NCBI GenBank assembly: GCA_023425645.1
Contig: JAFACG010000042.1
Location: 1 to 64,000 of the forward strand
DNA: 64,000 bases
Direction: 5' to 3'
DNA from: Pseudomonadota bacterium
GTDB lineage: Bacteria > Pseudomonadota > Gammaproteobacteria > Burkholderiales > Burkholderiaceae_B
Below the pieces are notes generated by a model. That model had not been told where the DNA came from and did no database searches. It saw only the letters and a program-made list of their open reading frames with translations. Positions 11,857 to 20,026 of this stretch are shown one piece after another. The position numbers were made by a program, and so were the translations under genes. Each line of letters opens with the position of its first letter. Position 1 is the first letter of the stretch.

Positions 11857-12145
11857 AAGTTTAAATTAATAATATTATTAAAAACGTATACTGAAGCTTG
11901 CCGTCGGACAAGCTGGAAACATGAAAAACAGTATTCGGAAATTTGCTTATTACCTTCTCCGACTTAACTTTCCCATCCTTGGGCTTTGGAAGCGCTTTGC
12001 TCCATAAGCTGGATGAAATCAAGGGACTATCTGCTTCAAGTGTCATGAATAAGCTGGCGTATGAGGTCCAGTGCCGGCAGTCGGTCCGCTCCTTATTTTT
12101 GTTTCTAAACGGATACGTTTTCAATTATTTTCTTAATTGAAAATT
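11857..12145. repeat. AT-rich block bounded by 35-bp inverted repeats (MITE-like)
   Basis: The left arm 11857-11891 and right arm 12111-12145 match 28 of 35 bases when one is reverse-complemented, sharing ATACGTTTT and TTAAT segments. The block is clearly AT-richer than its surroundings and separates the MarR gene from the ligase promoter. The only long frames inside (minus 11861-12124 with a TTG start, plus 11943-12140) overlap the arms and resemble nothing I know. It could be a miniature transposable element or a decayed insertion; no clear target-site duplication was found. Confidence 0.4.
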
Positions 12146-12328
12146 TTACGTATTTTTGACGCCGGATTCTTTTGGCAGGGCCGGATCCTCTATTCGAGGC
12201 TCAGCCCGGGCTTGTCAATCATGTCAGGGCTTCAGGCGGAGCGACGGGCCGCGGCGGACCCGGCGCAGGTCCCGCTACTGCGGATAACCCGTAGGCTCAA
12301 GCAGTGGCGGCCAGGTTTTTTTTTGCTA

Positions 12329-12352
12329 ATATAGTTTAGAACTAAACAATAT
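12329..12352. promoter_or_regulatory. Palindromic operator candidate for the MarR regulator
   Basis: Arms ATATAGTTTAG and CTAAACAATAT flank AA, a 24-base dyad with one mismatched pair. It overlaps the promoter region about 80 bases before the ligase ATG. Size and symmetry fit MarR-family sites. No second copy was found beside the MarR gene itself. Confidence 0.55.
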
Positions 12353-12433
12353 AGGTCTTGGTACATGCGGCGGTGCGCGCCGGCTGGCCGGGGCCTACGC
12401 CCGAGCGGGGCGCTACATACGCAGGAGACAAGG

Positions 12434-14083
12434 ATGGAACGTTCGGCCCATATCGACACTTTTGCTCGTGACAATCTGCCGCCGCTGGAATGGTGGCCGC
12501 AGATGCTGATCGAGGGCAATCCCGACGTGGACTATCCGGCCCGCTTCAACTGCGCCGCGGCGCTGCTGAGCGAGCAGGTGGCCGCCGGGCATGGGGACCG
12601 GATTGCGCTGCGCTGGGCGCAGGGCGAGCAGGACGCCAGCCTGACCTATGCGGAACTGGATGTGCTGACCAACCGCATCGCCCACGTGTTGACGCAGGAC
12701 CTGAAGCTGGTGCCGGGCAACCGCATTCTGCTGCGCGGCCCGAACAACCCCATGATGGCGGCCTGCTGGCTGGCCAGCATCAAGGCGGGTCTGGTCACGG
12801 TTCCGACCATGCCGCTGCTGCGGGCCGTGGAGCTCAAGACCATACTGGAAAAGGCCGAGATCCACGCCGCGCTGTGCGATGTGCGCCTGCGCGAGGAGCT
12901 GGATCATTGCATGGACGCGGCCCATGCCAGCCATGCGCCCGTGCTCAAGCAATTGCTGTGCTTCAACGACGAAGGGCCCGAGGGCCTGGAATCCCTGCTC
13001 AAGGACAAACCGGCCGATTTCTCGGCCTGCGACACGGCGGCCGACGATGTCTGCCTGATCGCCTTCACCAGCGGCACCACAGGCCAGCCCAAGGGCTGCA
13101 TGCATTTTCACCGTGACGTGCTGGCCATGTGCGACACCTTTTCGCGCCACATCCTGCGCCTGAGCCCGCAGGACATGGTCTGCGGCACGCCGCCGCTGGC
13201 CTTCACCTTCGGCCTGGGCGGCCTGCTGTGCTTCCCGCTGCGGGCGGGCGCGTCGACGGTGCTGCTGGAACGCCTGACTCCGGCCGACCTGCTGGCCACC
13301 ATAGACCGCTTCAAGGTCACCATGACTTTCACGGCGCCGACGTTCTACCGCCAGATGGCCGCGCTGGTGGGCCGCTATTCGCTGGCCAGCCTGCGCGCCA
13401 GCGTCTCGGCCGGCGAGGCCCTGCCCGACGCCACGCGCCAGCTGTGGAAGCAGGCCACGGGCATCGAGATGACCGACGGCATCGGCGGCACCGAGATGAT
13501 CCACGTCTATGTCTCCAGCCCGCCCGAGCAGGTGCGGCCCGGCGCCATCGGCAAGGTGGTGCCCGGCTATGTGGCCGCGATCCTGGACGAGAACCTGAAC
13601 CCGGTGCCGGTCGGCACGGTGGGACGCCTGGCGGTCAAGGGGCCGACCGGCTGCAAGTACCTGAACGACGAACGACAGAAGCAGTTCGTGCAGGGCGGCT
13701 GGAACTTCCCCGGCGACACCTTCAAGATGGATGAGGACGGCTATCTGTATTACCAGGCCCGCAATGACGACATGATCGTCTCGGCCGGCTACAACATCGC
13801 CGGCCCCGAGGTGGAAGGCACCCTGCTCAAGCACGAGGCGGTCGCCGAGTGCGGAGTGGTGGGTGCGCCGGACGAGGACCGCGGCCAGGTGGTCAAGGCC
13901 TTCATCGTGCTCAAGCCCGGCTTCACCGGCAGCGAGGAGCTCAAGAAGCAGCTTCAGGACTTCGTGAAGGAGAATGCCGCGCCCTACAAGTATCCGCGCG
14001 CCATTGAGTTCGTGACGCAGCTGCCGCGCACCGAAACCGGCAAGCTGCAGCGCTTCGTGCTGCGGCAGATGGCGCAGGGCTGA
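12434..14083 (+). CDS. Aryl-CoA ligase, 2-aminobenzoate/benzoate-CoA ligase family
   Basis: ANL-superfamily AMP-forming acyl-CoA synthetase, 549 aa. The P-loop AFTSGTTGQPKG spans 210-221; the motif FPGDTFKMDEDGYLYYQARNDDMI and hinge follow; the C-terminal catalytic Lys is in TETGKLQRF (Lys537). The long MTDGIGGTEMIHVYVSS segment and overall style fit 2-aminobenzoate/benzoate-CoA ligases more than fatty-acid enzymes, but substrate cannot be fixed by eye. The start at 12434 has AGGAGACAAGG upstream. It is a single gene with no ring-cleavage partners nearby; the divergent MarR protein probably controls it. Confidence 0.85.
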   Translation: MERSAHIDTFARDNLPPLEWWPQMLIEGNPDVDYPARFNCAAALLSEQVAAGHGDRIALRWAQGEQDASLTYAELDVLTNRIAHVLTQDLKLVPGNRILLRGPNNPMMAACWLASIKAGLVTVPTMPLLRAVELKTILEKAEIHAALCDVRLREELDHCMDAAHASHAPVLKQLLCFNDEGPEGLESLLKDKPADFSACDTAADDVCLIAFTSGTTGQPKGCMHFHRDVLAMCDTFSRHILRLSPQDMVCGTPPLAFTFGLGGLLCFPLRAGASTVLLERLTPADLLATIDRFKVTMTFTAPTFYRQMAALVGRYSLASLRASVSAGEALPDATRQLWKQATGIEMTDGIGGTEMIHVYVSSPPEQVRPGAIGKVVPGYVAAILDENLNPVPVGTVGRLAVKGPTGCKYLNDERQKQFVQGGWNFPGDTFKMDEDGYLYYQARNDDMIVSAGYNIAGPEVEGTLLKHEAVAECGVVGAPDEDRGQVVKAFIVLKPGFTGSEELKKQLQDFVKENAAPYKYPRAIEFVTQLPRTETGKLQRFVLRQMAQG

Positions 14084-14095
14084 CCGGGACTGGGC

Positions 14096-14129
14096 AAAAA
14101 AAAAAGCGGGGCGTGGCGCCCCGCTTTTC
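14096..14129. terminator. Bidirectional terminator between ligase gene and hemL
   Basis: An A10 run, then AAGCGGGGCG/CGCCCCGCTT arms with a TGG loop, then TTTTC. It serves the plus-strand ligase and, through the T10 on minus, hemL. Confidence 0.88.
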
Positions 14130-14150
14130 ATGCCTGCCGCTAGAGGGACA

Positions 14151-15434
14151 TCAATCCTTGAGCGTGGCGAAGACCTCGCGCGCCGCCTGCACGGTGGCGG
14201 CTATCACGTCGGGCGTGTGCTGCACGGACACGAAGCCGGCCTCGAAGGCGGACGGGGCGAAGTACACGCCCTTGTCCAGCATGGCGTGGAAGAAGCGCTT
14301 GAAGCGCGCGATGTCGCCGGCCGAGACTTCGGCCAGGGAGGCGGGGACGCGTTCGCTGAAGTAGATGCCGAACAGGCCGCCCTGATGATCGGCGCAAAAG
14401 GGTACGCCGGCTTCGCGGGCGGCGTCGGTCAGGCCCTGGACCAGGAGAGCGGTGTTGCTGTTGAGCGTGTCGTAGAAGCCGGGCTGGGCCAGCTTCTTCA
14501 GGGTCGCCAGGCCGGCGGCCACGGCGACCGGATTGCCCGACAGCGTGCCGGCCTGGTAGACGCCGCCTACGGGCGCCACGCATTGCATGATGCCGCGGCG
14601 TCCGCCGAAGGCGCCCACCGGCATGCCTCCGCCAATGACCTTGGCCAGCGTGGTCAGGTCGGGGCGGATGCCCGTCAGGCCCTGCACGCCCTGCGGGCCG
14701 ACGCGAAAACCGGTCATGACTTCGTCGAAGATCAGTACCGCGCCGTGCTCGGTGCACAGCTCGCGCAGGCCTTCCAGGAAGCCGGGGGCGGGGCGCACCA
14801 GGTTCATGTTGCCGGCGAAGGGTTCGACGATGACGCAGGCGATGTCCTGGCCTTTCTGCTGGAAGGCGTCGCGCACGGCGTCCAGGTCGTTGTAGTCCAG
14901 TACCAGGGTATGGGCCACGAATTCGGCGGGCACGCCGGCCGAGGTGGGGTTGCCGAAAGTGAGCAGGCCCGAGCCGGCCTTGACCAGCAGGCTGTCGGCG
15001 TGGCCGTGATAGCAGCCTTCGAACTTGATGATGGTCTTGCGGCCCGTGTAGCCGCGCGCCAGGCGGATGGCGCTCATGGTCGCCTCGGTGCCCGAGCTGA
15101 CCAGGCGCACCTGCTCGATGGAAGGCAGCAGCTTGGTGATGGTCTCGGCCAGCACCACTTCGCCTTCGGTGGGCGCGCCGAAGGACAGGCCGTGCACGGC
15201 CGCGTCCTGGACGGCCTTGACCACGTCCGGATCGGCATGGCCCAGGATGGCCGGGCCCCAGGAGCCGACGTAATCGGTGTATTGCCGGCCGTCCGCATCC
15301 CAGATGTAGGGACCCTGGGCACGTTCGATGAAGCAGGGCGTGCCGCCGACCGAGCCGAAGGCGCGAACGGGCGAGTTGACGCCGCCGGGAATGAATTCGC
15401 AGGCGCGTTCGAAAAGTTGCGTGTTACGGGACAT
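14151..15434 (-). CDS. hemL: Glutamate-1-semialdehyde 2,1-aminomutase
   Basis: Converts glutamate-1-semialdehyde to 5-aminolevulinate for heme synthesis (C5 pathway). 427 aa, normal length. Class-III aminotransferase fold: the PLP lysine is Lys265 in [18 protein letters not shown]; the conserved N terminus [13 protein letters not shown] and [16 protein letters not shown] are present. Followed upstream (same strand) by thiE, then thiD-like, an arrangement seen in Alcaligenaceae. Confidence 0.97.
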   Translation of the reverse strand: MSRNTQLFERACEFIPGGVNSPVRAFGSVGGTPCFIERAQGPYIWDADGRQYTDYVGSWGPAILGHADPDVVKAVQDAAVHGLSFGAPTEGEVVLAETITKLLPSIEQVRLVSSGTEATMSAIRLARGYTGRKTIIKFEGCYHGHADSLLVKAGSGLLTFGNPTSAGVPAEFVAHTLVLDYNDLDAVRDAFQQKGQDIACVIVEPFAGNMNLVRPAPGFLEGLRELCTEHGAVLIFDEVMTGFRVGPQGVQGLTGIRPDLTTLAKVIGGGMPVGAFGGRRGIMQCVAPVGGVYQAGTLSGNPVAVAAGLATLKKLAQPGFYDTLNSNTALLVQGLTDAAREAGVPFCADHQGGLFGIYFSERVPASLAEVSAGDIARFKRFFHAMLDKGVYFAPSAFEAGFVSVQHTPDVIAATVQAAREVFATLKD

Positions 15435-15485
15435 GATGCAGAAATCCAGACGGTAAGAACGGTTGGTTCGTGGCAGGCGGTCCGG

Positions 15486-16169
15486 TCAGCGCGCGTGGCG
15501 AGACCGGGCCTGGGCTAGGAAAAGGTCAGTGAAGCGTTGCGCCGTGGCGCGCACGTCGTCGGCCTCGAACAGGCTGCTGATGACGGCCAGGCTGTCCACC
15601 CCGGCCTCCAGCAGCGCCGGGGCGTTGTCGGGGGTGATGCCGCCTATGGCCACCACGGCGGCGCGGCGGCTGCGGTCCTGGTCCTGGCAGAGCTGGCGCG
15701 CTTGACGCAGGGTGTCCAGCTCGGCGCGCGGCGCGTCGGGCTTCACGCTGGACGGAAAGACCGCGCCGAAGGCGATGTAGTCCGCGCCTTCGGCCAGGGC
15801 CTGCCGGGCCAGCTCCAGGCTGTTGTAGCACGAACGCCCCAGCAGGGCATGCTGGCCGAGCGCGTGGCGCGCCTGGATCAGGTCGCCGTCGTCCTTGCCC
15901 AGGTGGGCGCCTTGCACCGGGAACTGCAGCGCCCAGGACCAATGGTCGTTGATGAGCAACGGCAGTTCCAGCGACGCGCACAGCTCGCTCAGCTGGGTCA
16001 ACTGTTGATGCAGGGCTTCCTGGCTGCCTTGCTTGCGGCGGAACTGCAGCACGTTGAGGCCCCCGTCGTGCGCGGCGCGCACCGCGCGCAGCAGGCGGGG
16101 CGTGTCGTCCCAGTCGGGGGTGATGCCGTACAGGCCGGCCGGAAAGCGCAGGGGCGTGGAGTCAGTCAT
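15486..16169 (-). CDS. thiE: Thiamine-phosphate synthase
   Basis: Couples HMP-PP and thiazole phosphate to thiamine phosphate. 227 aa TIM barrel. Key signatures: LQFRRKQGS (pyrophosphate-binding region, usually QLREK), LLINDHW (usually LIINDR), GAHLGKDD (usually GVHLGQ.D), FGAVFPSSVKP (usually GP.FPT.TK) and AIGGITPDN. Several of these differ from the E. coli or Bacillus consensus but keep the catalytic Lys, Asp and Gly positions. Its start overlaps the end of the thiD-like gene by 8 bases, indicating translational coupling. Confidence 0.9.
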   Translation of the reverse strand: MTDSTPLRFPAGLYGITPDWDDTPRLLRAVRAAHDGGLNVLQFRRKQGSQEALHQQLTQLSELCASLELPLLINDHWSWALQFPVQGAHLGKDDGDLIQARHALGQHALLGRSCYNSLELARQALAEGADYIAFGAVFPSSVKPDAPRAELDTLRQARQLCQDQDRSRRAAVVAIGGITPDNAPALLEAGVDSLAVISSLFEADDVRATAQRFTDLFLAQARSRHAR

Positions 16170-16971
16170 GGCGAAAGGGGGCGGGGTTGAGCAGGCGGTG
16201 GCCCATGCCGGGCTGGAAGGTGTCGCGCGAGCATGCCTGCAGGTGGCTCAGGGCTGATTCTACCGCGCCGTCCAGTTCCTGGCCCTGGGCCAGCCGGCAG
16301 GCGCAGGCCGCGGCCACCAGGCTGTCCATGTCCTGCTGGCGCAGGCCCGGGTCGCGCGGCAGGCTGTATTCGAGCCGGCCGTGGTGTCCCTGGAACAGGG
16401 CGTGCCACTGGCCGGGAGCGCCGGGCCCGGCCGTGATCAGCACGGCATGCGCGCCCGCGGCCAGCAAGGCGGCGGCCGCCGATTCGCTGTCTTCCAGCAG
16501 GCCTTCCGAGCGCCACTGTTCCAGGCTGGCGTGGTCCACCACCAGCAGGGAGCTGAGCGGCAGCAGCAGGCGCAGGCAGGCGTCCAGGGCGTCCTCGGCG
16601 TCGATGTCGTCCAGGCCGGCGGGCATGGCGGTAAGGTGCAGCACCAGGGGCAGCTCGGGGTAGTCGGCGCAAATCTCGGCCACCATGCTGGCCATCTCGG
16701 GGCTGTAGAGCGGCCCGCACTTGACGGCCTGGATGTTGACGTCCTCGAGCAGGCAGCGGGCCTGGTCGTCGGCAACGTCCTCGGCCAGCGGCTGTATGCT
16801 TTCCAGCTGTGCGGTGTCGCGCACCAGCAGCGCCGTGGGCACGCTCAGGACGTGACAGCTCAGCCGCGCGCCGGTCACGACGTCGGCCGGCAGGTGGGCG
16901 CCGCCGCTGGGATCGTAAGGCGCCAGAACGAGCGCCAGCCTTGGACTTGAATTTTCGAGATCAGCAGCCAT
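16162..16971 (-). CDS. Divergent HMP(-phosphate) kinase homolog, ThiD-like
   Basis: 269 aa. The N terminus LAPYDPSGGAHLPADVVTGARLSC corresponds to the ThiD signature (DPSGGAGIQADLKT), and the central region keeps the ThiD order (AVKCGPL for the GMI/GML turn, VDHASL). The C-terminal anion-hole motif of active ThiD (GTGCTLS) is not recognisable: the segment reads DPGLRQQDMDSLVAAACACRL. Either an unusual active kinase or a non-catalytic paralog. It is first in the unit with thiE and hemL, so a role in thiamine supply is likely; another thiD may exist elsewhere in the genome. Confidence 0.7.
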   Translation of the reverse strand: MAADLENSSPRLALVLAPYDPSGGAHLPADVVTGARLSCHVLSVPTALLVRDTAQLESIQPLAEDVADDQARCLLEDVNIQAVKCGPLYSPEMASMVAEICADYPELPLVLHLTAMPAGLDDIDAEDALDACLRLLLPLSSLLVVDHASLEQWRSEGLLEDSESAAAALLAAGAHAVLITAGPGAPGQWHALFQGHHGRLEYSLPRDPGLRQQDMDSLVAAACACRLAQGQELDGAVESALSHLQACSRDTFQPGMGHRLLNPAPFRHD

Positions 16972-17105
16972 CTTGTATCAAATGTGGTCCAGCGCCAATT
17001 ATTTGGCCCGGATGCCGCAGGGTTTAGTAATATTGACCCCATTTTAATGGATTGCCCCGATTTGCACGCGGATCGGACTATGTTTACAAATACAGTAGGA
17101 ATGTT

Positions 17106-17270
17106 ATGCGTACGTGGATGTGCCTGATTTGCGGCTGGATTTACGATGAAGAAGCGGGGCTGCCCGAGGAAGGGATCGCCCCCGGCACGCGTTGGGAGGA
17201 CGTGCCTCCGAACTGGGTCTGTCCCGAATGCGGCGCCCGCAAGGAAGATTTCGAACTGATCGAAGTGTGA
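17106..17270 (+). CDS. Rubredoxin
   Basis: 54 aa one-iron electron carrier. Two CxxC knuckles: Cys6-LI-Cys9 (MCLICGWIYDEE) and Cys39-PE-Cys42 (WVCPECGARKEDFE), with the typical GIAPGTRWEDVPPNW loop. Start 17106 is chosen because it matches family length; the upstream extension to 17052 is unsupported. Divergent from the thiD-like gene and 43 bases before algH. In related genomes a single rubredoxin sits here; its redox partner is not evident. Confidence 0.96.
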   Translation: MRTWMCLICGWIYDEEAGLPEEGIAPGTRWEDVPPNWVCPECGARKEDFELIEV

Positions 17271-17313
17271 TCGGCCCGTTTCCCACGGTGGTCTGCCCCG
17301 ACAGGAGGTGCGT

Positions 17314-17904
17314 ATGAGTGCAACAAGCCAGTCGCCGCTGGTCCAGGAAAGCGCCAATCTGACCCACCACCTGTTGCTGGCCATGCCCGGCGTGGTATCG
17401 GGCAGCCTAGCCGACACCGTCATCTACGTCTGCGAGCACAATGAGCAGGGCGCCTTGGGCCTGGTCATCAACCGGCCCACGGACCTGACCCTGGCCGATC
17501 TCATGTCGCGCATCGAAGTCGAGGTGGACGCCGACACAGACCTGGCCGGCACCTCCGTGTATTTCGGCGGACCGGTGCAGACCGACCGCGGCTTCGTGCT
17601 GCATGATTCGGACAAGGCCTACACTTCCAGCCTGGCGGTGGGCGAACTGACCCTGACCACCTCCAAGGATGTACTGCAGGATGTGGCGCACGGCCAGGGC
17701 CCGCAGCATATGCTGGTCACGCTGGGCTACGCGGGCTGGAGCGCGGGGCAGCTGGAAAGCGAGATGGCCGGCAATGCCTGGCTGAACGTCAAGGCCACCC
17801 ACGAAATCCTGTTCTCCACGCCCTTCGAAAAGCGCTACGACAGCGCGCTGGCGCTGCTGGGCATCGATCCCCTCATGTTGTCGGGCGGCGCGGGCCATGC
17901 CTGA
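17314..17904 (+). CDS. algH: YqgE/AlgH family protein (UPF0301)
   Basis: 196 aa, full family length. The conserved N-terminal core THHLLLAMPGVVSGSLADTVIYVCEHNEQGALGLVINRP is followed by VYFGGPVQTDRGFVLH. Function is unresolved; named after an alginate regulator locus in Pseudomonas, and often next to ruvX. The start is the ATG at 17314, five bases after AGGAGG; a GTG at 17308 overlaps that site and is rejected. It overlaps ruvX by 8 bases. Confidence 0.93.
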   Translation: MSATSQSPLVQESANLTHHLLLAMPGVVSGSLADTVIYVCEHNEQGALGLVINRPTDLTLADLMSRIEVEVDADTDLAGTSVYFGGPVQTDRGFVLHDSDKAYTSSLAVGELTLTTSKDVLQDVAHGQGPQHMLVTLGYAGWSAGQLESEMAGNAWLNVKATHEILFSTPFEKRYDSALALLGIDPLMLSGGAGHA

Positions 17905-18328
17905 TCATGCAGAGGGCGCCGGCGCGCCGGCCGTCGAGACCATCCTGGCCTTCGACTACGGCCTGAAGAAGATCGGGGTGGCGCTGGGCAACACCTTGAC
18001 GCGCCAGGCCCGTCCCTATGCCATCCTGCGCCCCGTCACGCGCGAGCAACGATTTGCCGCCATCCAGAAGTTGCTCGACGAGTGGCAGCCCGACCGCCTG
18101 GTCGTGGGTTTGCCTTTGACCGCCGAGGGCGCGGAGCAGTATGCTTCGCTTCGCTGCCGGCGATTCGCCAACCAGCTGCATGGCCGCTACGGCCTGGCGG
18201 TGGAGTTGGTGGACGAACGCGGCTCCAGCATGGAGGCTCAAGCCTTGCTGGGAAGCAACGACGACGACGATGCGGTGGCCGCCTGCGTGATCCTGCAGCG
18301 CTACCTGGACCGCCTGCCGCCCGTCTGA
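17897..18328 (+). CDS. ruvX: RuvX/YqgF pre-16S rRNA nuclease
   Basis: 143 aa RNase-H-fold nuclease that matures the 16S rRNA 5' end (YqgF) and is also proposed as an alternative Holliday-junction resolvase. The first catalytic Asp20 is in ILAFDYGLKKIGVALGN; VVGLPLTAEGAE and the DERGSSMEAQ loop follow; the C-terminal acidic DDDDAVAA segment supplies the last metal ligand. An 8-base overlap with algH gives translational coupling. Confidence 0.94.
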   Translation: MPDHAEGAGAPAVETILAFDYGLKKIGVALGNTLTRQARPYAILRPVTREQRFAAIQKLLDEWQPDRLVVGLPLTAEGAEQYASLRCRRFANQLHGRYGLAVELVDERGSSMEAQALLGSNDDDDAVAACVILQRYLDRLPPV

Positions 18329-18351
18329 GTCCCTCACGAGGCTGAAGTCCT

Positions 18352-19155
18352 TTGAATACATTCCGTTTTGCCTGGCGCGCCGTGGCGCTGATGTTGTGGA
18401 TACTGGCAGGCCTGCTGCTAGTGGGCCTGGCATTTCCCATCCTGAGCCCGGGCGGGCGACGTGCGCTGGTGCTGGGCATGTCGCGCCTGCTGATGCGCAT
18501 CTGCGGCGTCGCTGTCCTCCAGCATGGCCGCGCCGTGCAGGACAGAGCCGTGCTCTATGCGTCCAACCACGTATCCTGGCTGGATATCTTCGTGCTCAAC
18601 AGCGTGCGCCCCACCTCCTTCATCGCCAAGAGCGAAATCCGCCGCTGGCCCGTGGTGGGCTGGCTGGTGGCCGGGGCCGGCACGGTGTTCATCGAACGCG
18701 GTCAGCGGCGCGCCCTGCATACGGTCAGCCAGCAGATGGAGCGCTGCTTCGAACGGGGCGACGCCGTGGGCCTGTTTCCCGAAGGCACCACCTCGACCGG
18801 CCTGGACGTCAAGACTTTCTATGCCAGCCTGTTCGAGGCGGCCATCAATCTGGAGGTGGACATCCAGCCTGTGGCGCTGCTGTTCGAGCAGGCCGGCCGG
18901 CGCACCGAGCGTTTCGCCTTCGTGGGCGAGCAAGCGCTGGTGGGCAATATCTGGGTCCTGCTCAGTTCGCGCCGGGTCCAGGTGCACTGCCATTTCCTGG
19001 ACGTCATGCCCGCCCAATCCTGTATGCAGTGGGGCCGCAGCGCCACGGCCCAGCAGGCCAGGGAACGCATCCGGGCTGTCGTCCGCCCGGACTGGCCGTA
19101 TGAGGTCGACACGACTGATGAATCCGAGGCGCGCGCCAGCGCCGAGGTGGGCTAG
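18352..19155 (+). CDS. 1-acyl-sn-glycerol-3-phosphate acyltransferase (PlsC family)
   Basis: 267 aa inner-membrane acyltransferase, converting lysophosphatidate to phosphatidate. A hydrophobic N-terminal segment (residues 10-30) anchors it. Catalytic motif NHVSWLD puts His73 and Asp78 in HxxxxD; FPEGTTS is at 142-148. The start is a TTG at 18352 with CACGAGG upstream; an internal ATG (codon 14) would cut into the membrane segment. It ends 28 bases from convergent apaH with no clear terminator. A second PlsC homolog may exist elsewhere. Confidence 0.9.
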   Translation: MNTFRFAWRAVALMLWILAGLLLVGLAFPILSPGGRRALVLGMSRLLMRICGVAVLQHGRAVQDRAVLYASNHVSWLDIFVLNSVRPTSFIAKSEIRRWPVVGWLVAGAGTVFIERGQRRALHTVSQQMERCFERGDAVGLFPEGTTSTGLDVKTFYASLFEAAINLEVDIQPVALLFEQAGRRTERFAFVGEQALVGNIWVLLSSRRVQVHCHFLDVMPAQSCMQWGRSATAQQARERIRAVVRPDWPYEVDTTDESEARASAEVG

Positions 19156-19183
19156 GCTCGGGCTGACAGGCCGGAGTTCTTCA

Positions 19184-20023
19184 TCATTCGCCGGGCTTCT
19201 GGTTTTCGGGGCAATGGATCTGCACCAGCCGCCGGTCCTGCAGGCGCACGGCGCTCAGCTGTCGACCCCAGACGCAGCCTGTGTCCAGGCTGAGCAGCGT
19301 GGGCGTGTTCATCAAGCCCAGCGTGGACCAGTGACCGAAGATGATGGGCACGTCGGCGCAGACCCTGTCCGGCAGTTCGTACCAGGGCAGGAGTCCTGAA
19401 TCGGGGTCCGGCGCACCCTTGTGCTTGAAATCCATGCTCCCGTCGGCGCGGCACATGCGCATGCGCGTCAGCGTGCTGACGATGGCGCGCCGGCGCGCCT
19501 GACCCGTCAGGGCGGGGTGCCAGGCGTCGGGTTCATTGCCGAACAGTTCGGCAATATGTTCGCGCCAGTTCTCGGCGCGCAGCAGGGCTTCCAGTTCGCG
19601 GGCGTGCTCCAGGGTCTGTTCCGGGCTCCAGGCCGGATGCACGCCGGCGTGCACCATCAGATGCCTGTGTTCGTAGTGCGCCAGCGGCTGATGGCGCAGC
19701 CAGTCCAGCAGTTCCTGTGCGTCCGCCGCGGCCAGCAGCGCCGCCAGCGTGTCGTGCTTGCCCGGCTTGCGCACCCCGGCGGCCACGGCCAGGCAATGGA
19801 TGTCGTGATTGCCCAGCACGCAGGTGGCGCGCTCGCCCAGCGCCCGGATGCGGCGCAGCGAACCGGCCGAATCGGGGCCCCGGTTGACGAGGTCGCCTGC
19901 GAACCAGAAATGGGCCTGCTCGTCGGCCTGGATGTCGGGGTGGCGCAGCAGCGCATCCAGGGAAGCGCAGCAGCCCTGGATGTCGCCGATGGCCCAGATG
20001 GATGCGGAATGGGTCAGGGGCAT
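19184..20023 (-). CDS. apaH: Bis(5'-nucleosyl)-tetraphosphatase, symmetrical
   Basis: Hydrolyses Ap4A to two ADP and also decaps Np4-RNA. 279 aa metallophosphatase: GDIQGC (13-18), GDLVNRGP (43-50) and GNHD (71-74), then HAGVHP. Last gene of the long minus-strand cluster; it starts three bases after lptG stops, so it is almost certainly co-transcribed with it. Confidence 0.96.
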   Translation of the reverse strand: MPLTHSASIWAIGDIQGCCASLDALLRHPDIQADEQAHFWFAGDLVNRGPDSAGSLRRIRALGERATCVLGNHDIHCLAVAAGVRKPGKHDTLAALLAAADAQELLDWLRHQPLAHYEHRHLMVHAGVHPAWSPEQTLEHARELEALLRAENWREHIAELFGNEPDAWHPALTGQARRRAIVSTLTRMRMCRADGSMDFKHKGAPDPDSGLLPWYELPDRVCADVPIIFGHWSTLGLMNTPTLLSLDTGCVWGRQLSAVRLQDRRLVQIHCPENQKPGE

Positions 20024-20026
20024 GGT

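Noticed and set aside
11861..12124. 87-codon minus-strand frame in the AT-rich block
   Set aside because: Starts with TTG inside one inverted-repeat arm and ends in the other; no Shine-Dalgarno or similarity seen. Kept only as part of the repeat block.
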